Shown here piece by piece: positions 24,801 through 33,800 of a DNA stretch of 64,000 bases. Below the pieces are notes generated by a model. It saw nothing but the letters and a program-made list of their open reading frames with translations, had not been told where the DNA came from and searched no databases. The DNA lies in assembly GCA_009667805.1 (NCBI GenBank), contig CM019064.1, forward strand, positions 379,065,120 through 379,129,119, read 5' to 3'. The translations under genes were made by a program, and so were the position numbers. This DNA is from Leptobrachium leishanense (Eukaryota; Chordata; Amphibia; Anura; Megophryidae). The first letter of the stretch is position 1; each line of letters begins with the position of its first letter.

Positions 24801-27800
24801 TTCAATTGCATTTACGATTGAGGATGTTTTGAAAACACCACCCACCTTATTAATGAAGCAATACGTATGGTCACAAACCCCAAGTAAAGGCAGTTTTTTA
24901 ACCCTCTTAAGTGGCAGCCAGGCTAAATAGCATCAGTACTTAAAAGATTTGCCATGTGGGGGGGGGGGATATTTATGTATATACACAGTATGTGTGAAAC
25001 TACATATTCTCATTTAAGGAAAAAGTGAGGCTATTAAAATAGACTGGGGGCTTTGTTAATGTCTTTGATTCTTTGTATCCTGTGAGGATGGAGTCAGAGA
25101 TGTTGTACAAAAAAATGGTTAAATGTATTTTTGTATCCTAGCCAAGGCAATCTCAGAGGCTGCCACACTACCTCCCCCACGCAAAATAACAGCCCCTGCT
25201 GAGGATGTCCTTGACGGCAGCATAAAAACCACATGTTCAGAGCTTTCTGCAGCTCGGAACAGCAGCTTGCAGGAACCAGGCCCGGACTGGGACAAGAAAT
25301 AGGCCCAGGCATTTTTAAACTGAACAGCCCACTTTTTAAATTTTTATTTTTATATACTAGGTGACATGCATACCGGATTCCATTACTTCCTCCTCCTCTG
25401 AATTACCCTTAACTAAGTGTTGCCTGCCACAATGATCTGGAAGTGATTTAGCATAATCTCCTCTTGGGTTGCATCCTGCTCTAGAATTTGAGGCCTCAGG
25501 TGAATCTGAAACATCAGGCCCCCACTGACCCCCTTAACGGAAAAATACATACAATATAATGAACTGTATTGATTGCTTATTTTAAGACCGTCCTTAAATC
25601 CTAGGATTTGAGAATTCACAGCTTCTAAAAATATTTCTCATACACGCTGCACATTACTGAGTTGTATTGCTGTGGTATCTGATACATACCAGATATTACT
25701 GTATCGCAGAATCCACAGCAATAGAACTCTCATACACAGCGCACATTACTTTGAGTTCTATTGCTGTGGATTCTGTTACGCTCATACATCCCCCACATTA
25801 CTGCATCACAGAATCCACAGAAATAAAACTCGCAGTAATGTGCGCTGTGTATGAGTTTATTTTTATTTGCTGTGATGCACTCATACACCCCACACGTTAC
25901 TGTAGCAAAATGGTGAAGAGTCTGTTCTCCAGGTCCCATAATCCATTCACAATAAAACCTTACATTGCCCGTTAGTTTATGTGTGGCTGGTGGGCTCCAA
26001 GAAATACAGTGGCTGGCCTAAGGATGACTGGCAGTGCCTGCTGCCACTGCTTTTTTTCTCAGCAGCCCTGACAAAATGATGGGTGGTGGAGGCTCTGGCG
26101 TGGTGGCGCACCGGGGCTGCAGTGCCTAATGCCGTGTGATTTGATACACAGGCCAACACTTTTACCATTGTAATGAAGTCAGATGACCAAACCCTCTATG
26201 CATCGCATGTAGGTGTCATCACATCACGTGACACAATGTTATGTTGTGCGCCGACGCACTGCACAGGCCCCTCAGAGTACAAGCAGCCTGCTCAGTCGGC
26301 AGCAATGTCATCTGGACCCGACGGCCGCATACCTTGGAGCCGGCAGCCCACACAGCTGGTGCCCAGCTGCTAGTCCCAGTGGCAAACAATATGCCCACGT
26401 CCAAGCCGCCCAACCACTCAGACCACTCGGCCTGCCCCTGGCCTCCAGTATCAGAAGGCCTGCTCCCAAGCAGCTGACCGGCTGGCAGCCTACCGGGCAA
26501 ATGCCCGACAGCCAGTCTGGGCCTAGCCGGTATACACTATTATGTAGTCCTTATGTCTGGCTACAAATTGATCTCGTGTCCCTCCTGCTCTTTGAAAGTT
26601 AGCCCAGACTTCTGACAGAAAACCTATTTTTATTTTAGTTCTGCAAATTGAAAAATGTAATGTTTGGTTCTGTTTAGGATCTGAGACCTTCAGAGAGGTG
26701 GAAATGCTTTTCAAGTTGGGTGGGTGAAGAACAGAAAATATAATCCATTTCAAATGCAAAGTTATTTCTATAGATTTTCCTAGTCCTTTAAAAAAATGTA
26801 AAACTTTGTTCATGTCATTCTTGTTGCTTTTTCAGCTTTATTATTTGCGCATGGCATTAATCCATCACATTTCTCCCCCCCCCCCACAGCATTCCATAGC
26901 CGAACAGTCCCCAAGCTCTGTCCATCATGTGGAACGGCGAGACACTTCGAAGCAAGTCTCCGGAGGGTCTCATGTCTTGGTAAGCCGTTCCAGTAGTTGT
27001 TTTCTCCGTTAAGTGTATCTTGGTGGTGTCCCTTTTTAGTATTAAGCTCATGGGCTGTGGTGAGGAACCACTTTGAAGTGTGATCAGTTTCATAGAAAGT
27101 GTGAAAGCAAATTTAAGTTTTCCATATTTCTTTGGCGGTCCTTCCCAGGTCTTCAAGCACTAGGGTTTTTAGTACCATAATCTTTACATGTAAAATCTAA
27201 CCAAATGGTAACCTACTCAAAGATTTGCTGTAATCTAAAGTATTGGGGGGGGGGGGTGGAATAGATATCTTTCGTTTCATGTACTTTTGATGGCCTGTTT
27301 TCATCTTGCCATAACCTTTTCCTTTTTATCCTTCTGAGAAGAAATGTAACCAGAAGCAAACGGACTGTTTTCGCCTTCACTGTGACATCGGACCATTAGA
27401 AAAAGAGCAGCGTGCCATCCTCGGGGTCAGCTTCCGTGTATGGGCTGACACTTTCTATCAGGTAATAATATTGTTGCATCTTTTTATGTCCCGTCTTTTT
27501 TTTTGCAACTGCTCTGTGGGACATGTGAAATACGTAAAGATAGATGTGCAAAGCCATTTTTATTGGCTTGTTTAGCAAGAACAAACATTCCTAGGAGTGG
27601 AAGGACTCTGAGTCCACCTGGTGGTAAATTGTCTCAACTACACATGGTCTTAACAGTCGCTGAGATGATACTCAACTGTCATAGCATTGTATACATGGTG
27701 GTGGGCTTTGTTTTTCTGTAGAGGCAGTTTTATTTTTACATAAATTAAAAATTAATGTAAGATATTTATTGCTACTAGACATAAATATCCACGGTTAGCT

Positions 27801-30800
27801 TTCAGCTACAATTTTTTTAACTAATGCACTCCGGTTAGTTTTCAACTACCCATTTACGATCAGACATCTTTGCTGGAATGGATAGTGTTTTTAAGTTATT
27901 GATGCTCCCATGTGTCTAGTTGGACCCTTTTAGGGCAGAGTTTCCCAAACCTTTCAGGACCCTCAACCAGGCCAGATTTTTCAGATCACCTTGGGGAAAT
28001 GCCCACTGAATCCTGCAATCACTGAGCGGTTAATCCATTTCCCCTGTGCTGTGCTTCCATATCTGGCAAATATGGCCTGTTAGAGGGTCCGGAGGACCGG
28101 TTTGGGGAAACACTGCTTTAGGGGTTATTCACAAAGCACTGAAATTTCTTCAATTCCATTTTGCCGACACTTTGAATTCCCAACTTATCACAGGGTGGTT
28201 TTAGATTATTATTTTTTTTTTTGAGAAAGGATTTTACCAGGAGGGATACATTGAGATGTCTCTCGTTTTCAAGTATGTTCTGGGTGGTCGAGTATGTACC
28301 GTTAGGTGTCTTGCCCAAGGACACTTACTGGAGAGGTGCTCTTGCCGGGATCGAACCCATGTCTCCACAGGCTCTCTCCACGCAGAGCAGTGATGTTACC
28401 TCTACTCCACTCAGCCGGTTACCATAGTGCACCAAGGATAGAGTTGCTGAACTGTAGAAAAAAACTCCAATTCTCCTAATGGATGTTTAAAACCATAAAG
28501 GTCCTTTAAAAAAAACTTACAGAAAAAAGCCTTTAAGAAGAAAAAACAAAACAATTGAACCAAAATTTGTCAAAAATACAAAAGGAATTCTAAAAAATAA
28601 AGCATTTATGCTGAAAAAGAAAATCTTTTGTGAAAAATGTAATTCTTTACCATTGCTTCTCTACGGGACAATTTTGCTGCGCTGAAGATTGGTCTGCACT
28701 GTATTTCGATGTCAATTCACCAGTATAAGTCACCATTTGGTGGCAAGCTCGCCACTTAGCTTTAGTTTTTCAAAGACTGGTTTTAATCCTTTCACACAAA
28801 GCAAGGACTGTTTATTGCACAGGTATTCCACATGAAGTTTCCAGGCTAGGGAGTCGATACGAACACTCAATGTTTTTATTTTTTTTATAAAACCAATAAA
28901 TGAAGACTTTTTTTTTTTTAAACTGGTTAAATTACTATTTACAGCAATTGCTGGTTATTCACATGAGAAATTTGGTTCTCCAAGATTTTATTAAATGTTT
29001 TAGTTTTAATAACCAATTTTTGAAAACTAGAAGACAGATCATAAAAAGGTTTACAATCCTACCAACGGGTAGCCTAATCGAGACGTTCAAATGTCAGCTA
29101 TCGTCATACAAGATGGACCAAAAATGTGACAAACCGGAGCAAGATGAGCTAATTGGGAACAGTTGGCCAACAAATGATTGCTGCAGATGTATGAGAAGGG
29201 AGGAAACATGTTTGTAAATATTTCTATACAATTCTTTCCCCTTGTAATGCAATGAAAAAGATTTTAGCCTGGATTTCCTAGTTAGGCTGTAGTCACACGA
29301 GCGCACTTTTTGCGTCTGTCTGACTGCACGGTTTTCTGTCCATCGTAGCTTTTCAAAGGAGTCTATAGAGAACAATACACAAAACGTGCACACTTTTTCA
29401 CGCATGGGCAACGCATGTTGCAACGGACGCCAAAATGACCTCAAAGTGACAAAGCTACAACGGACGTAGAGAAACCCCTGCATACAGTGCTTTTTTTTTT
29501 TTTTTTTTGTCAGTCAAAACGATACTTTACAGTTTTGTTTTTTATTTTCTTAAAGTCCGTCATAACGGATACAATGGAACCACAATCTCATCCGTTATAA
29601 AGTGCATCCATTTCAACGGATAACTATGCTGTAAATTAAAATGAGTTACTGCTCTTGCAAAAATGTACTCTCTCACCCACGGAAAACTTTTGGAGTCCTT
29701 TTGTGTGCGTGTTTTTTTTTTTTCTTGCAATTATAAAAAAAAAAAAAACTAAACTAGCCAACTTGTGTTTTCAAGAGGTGAGGAGTCAGTTCATGCATTG
29801 CCTGGGGCAGTGCCGGTCAAGCTTTGTGATTGTTCCTGGTGTAAACTGATCACATTATTTTGTCTTCCAGAAAGAAAACCAGGGATTTGCTCTGCAGTGT
29901 GAAGCAAAATATCGCATTCAACGACTTCCGTACAAGATCCTGCCTCACATATACCCACAGGGGACTAAACAGGTAAATTCTGTTTGTGGGAATTCTAGAA
30001 GGACGCAATCAGAAGCAGGTGTCAGGTTCCCAGCTGAAGCTCTTCTTCCTGCCACAGTGTTTACATGAGTTTAATGTGGCTGATGTCGCAATGTTTTCAG
30101 TTCCACAACCTGAGCTAGGGCTGCTAAATGGATATTCGAGCATGATCCTGTAGACTTCAGATTGAACTCCTTGCCCGCATCCTCTGAACTCTTTAAACTT
30201 CTGTTCCTGAATTTAAATGTTGTTCTGACCAAAACCCACCCTACGACCTCTATGCCAACATATACACCTACCTTATCAGTGGGAAATTCCTTTTGTAAGA
30301 GTGAGTTAATGGCCTTCCCATTTACTGAATGAACTGGTCAATGCAGAGCTTTTCCAGAGTATTTTATGTATTTATTTATAAAGGATTTTACCAGGAAGGA
30401 TACATTGAGATTTCTCTCGTTTTCAAGTATGTCCTGGGTTCAAGAACATTGAATTGTTACAAAAATACAAAGTTACAGTTACAAGTACTTATACAGCACC
30501 AACAAATTCCATAGCGCTTTACAATGGGAGAAGCACAAACAGCAGACTTACATGATACAAGAGGAAATAAAACCCTGGTCGTTGGATAACTGTCCAGGTT
30601 ATATCACTTTAAACCAAAAGCTCAGGCAGACATCCCATGAGCTTAAACAAATGGGAGCAGAAAGAAGGTGAAACTGGTGGCCAGTAGAATATCATAGGGA
30701 TTGCATGAAATGGACCAGATTTTTGGGCTTAGTAAGGGTACAAAAACGCTCATCTGACACCAGCCTTGGACCAGACTCTATATTAAATATTCAAAGCAAG

Positions 30801-33800
30801 GCTTTGTCTTCTGTGGACTCTTGACAATTTTTTAGGTTCCTTTTTGATTTCTTGGAATATTGAACACTTAGAAACATAGAAAAATGTCGGCAGATAAGAA
30901 CCTTTCGGCCCATCTAGTCTGCCCAATTACATGGATACTTTACCTGGATTTATCTTTTGTTTAGGATAGCCTTATGCCTATCCCATGCTTGCTTAAATTC
31001 AATTACTGTTTTGGCCTCTACCACTTCTACTGGAAGACTGTTCCATGTATCCACCACCCGCTCAGTAAAATAATGCTTCCTGATGTTACTTTTAAACCTT
31101 TGCCCCTCTAATCTAAGACTATGTCCTCTTGTTTTGCTATTTTGTTTCCAACACTTCACTGTAAAGTGACGAGTGACTATATTACATGGTAAAACAGTTG
31201 AAGCGCGGGATGTAAATACAAAAGATGAATGTTCAAATAAGATTCTGGAAAGTCCTACATGGCTAACTGAAACTTCTTCACGAAGGCCCATGAATTTCAA
31301 AATTGGTTGGCAAGCCAAATCAAAAATATATATATTTTGACAAAGATCAGGGAAATTAACTGGAAAGCAATTGGGGGGGGGGCATAAAAACCAAAGTGAA
31401 GATGAATGGGATGTGCTGAGGGGACAATGGGAGTAGAATAAGACCGGATAGTGAGATGATAATTCATGGAGGGATGTGTCTTCGTTACTCCGCAAGCACG
31501 TCCCGTCTAGACAACTCCGGTCAGCAGGTGATCTCCACCTGTCATCGGTCTACACACACACAACCAACTCTCGCCTCCAAGACTTCTCAAGGGCAGCTCC
31601 GGTCCTGTGGAATGACTTGCCTCGCCCTATTAAACTCTCCCCTAACCTTCAGGCCTTCAAGAAATCCATCAAAATCCATCTCTTCAGATTAGCGTATCGC
31701 ATCATAGATGCAACTCTTCCCTCTGCTCCCCTAATCACACATGATTGAAGCTGCTTCTATGGCCTCACCATTCCCAAACCACTGGCACTAATGATCCTGC
31801 TATCTAGTAAAATTCCTAGTCTTCCTCAACCCCAATCCCTCTAGATTGTAAACTCCTATGAGCAGGGCCCTCTATGCCTCTTGTTTCCATGTATCTATTT
31901 CCCTTTGGTTATTGTAAAGTGCTGCGGAAACTGTTGGCGCTATATAAATGATGATGATGATAATAATAAATGCCCCACAATATAAGCGTTTGCTATTGGT
32001 GTTATACACCATGTCAATAGATGGCTGTTTGGAGAATGGGGGACTGGTAAAGAGGTGCCCCTCAGGTATAATATCTTTCTAGAATACCTTTTTATTTTTT
32101 TATGCATACTTTTAGAAGTAGACCCCAACTAAACGATCCTTATTTTTTTTTGTGACAACCTTGCATTTATGGTCACATTGTACTTGTAAGCAAGGAGGAT
32201 GGTCTATTAAATGTGGGAAGCCATGAACAGGGCAGTAGTTGTTCATACAAAAGAACATCTTCACAAAGGGGTTGTCTTCTGTGTATTGGAAGGAAAGCCT
32301 ATGACGTGTGTCGGATACCTTTTGTTAGCTTGTTATGCAATGGGCCGGGGACCATAAACTGCAGTGGATCTTTGATTGAAATAATGGCCATGGTAATACA
32401 ATGTATATCGACTTTTTTTTTTTTTGTATCAGATCTTTTGAAACTTCCATCTTTTTTCATTAAACAAATGTGATAATATAATTTAAATATGATCAACTAT
32501 GCAAGCTCCAATCAATAATGAAGTATATATTTGAGTTTCTTGACTGTAGTTGGCCACAAGATGGCAGAGATTACACATTCTGTATGAAGAGGTCTACCTC
32601 ATAGTGCTTGGAGGCTTCGGACTATCCTTTGTTTCACAATACTGTACTGTGGTATTAGACACAATCTGGGTTTTTAGTGAACAATTTGAAAGTTGAGCAG
32701 TATCGATTTTCACCACATAAGAGACTCTGAATAATGTAGAGTAAATTTTTTTTAATAAACGACACTCTACATGGTGTTAATTTTCCTATGGACTTGCCCA
32801 CATTGAGCTTTTCTGGGAAGCTACCACCCTACCTGACTAGGCTGCTTCCCTCAGCAGTTCCCTCCGGTCCAGGACCAGCACCTTACTTGCAATACCACAA
32901 TACAAAAAGCAGCTCGATCCTCATTTTCCTACAGAGCACCGCAATTATGGAATAACCTCCCAGACGGCATCAAATCTTCCCCCAGTCTAAAGTCCCTTAA
33001 GAGTTCCCTATTAAAATACCTCAATACAGAATGCACCTGTAAACATGTAACATAATGACTAACAGAAAATAAATATGTAGGAAATATAATCTGTGTGTGT
33101 TTTGTGTTAACATCTTGCATTTTACTACTTTGTATTCTGTAACCAAGTTCTTGAACCCAGGACATACTTGAACGAGAAATCTCAATGTATCCTTCCTGGT
33201 AAAACCCTTTATAAATAGTTTTTTGTATTTTTTTCTTTTACAACCCTAGAAATTTTTTTATTGTTCCAGATTCTTTTTTCCTCATAGAAACATAGAAAAT
33301 GTCGGCAGATAAGAACCTTTCGGCCCATTTAGTTTGCCCAATTACATGGATACTTTACCTGGATTTATCATTTGTTTAGGATAGCCTTATGCCTATCCCA
33401 TGCTTGCTTAACTTCAATTACTGTTTTGGCCTCTACCACTTCTACTGGAAGACTGTTCCATGTATCCACCACCCTCTCAGTAAAATAATGCTTCCTGATT
33501 TTACTGTTAAACCTTTGCCCCTCTAATCTAAGACTATGTCCTCTTGTTTTGCTACTTTGTTTCCTTTTAAATATACTCCCTTCCTCTACCTTGTACAGCT
33601 TGGAAAAAAGACGACAGAGGAGATATGATAGAAACATTTAAATACGTAAAGGGAATCCACATGTTAAGATCATTAAGATCATTTGCAAAACATGTAGGGC
33701 CATATTACATACTTGGTGCTAACTTAACCAGAGCTGTTAAACTTACCCGAGCCATTACAGTCAATGGAGTTCAGTTTACAATGGCTCAGGTTAAGTTAGC

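Noticed and set aside
27339..27341. Upstream tandem acceptor adding one lysine to the ITGA5 exon at 27,342
   Set aside because: In frame and possible, but alignment with other alpha-5 chains favours the downstream AG. Kept only as an alternative in the exon entry.
30950..31495. 181-residue minus-strand frame as a gene
   Set aside because: Only its last third has homology, to the C terminus of a LINE ORF2. The rest is read through unrelated intron and repeat sequence.
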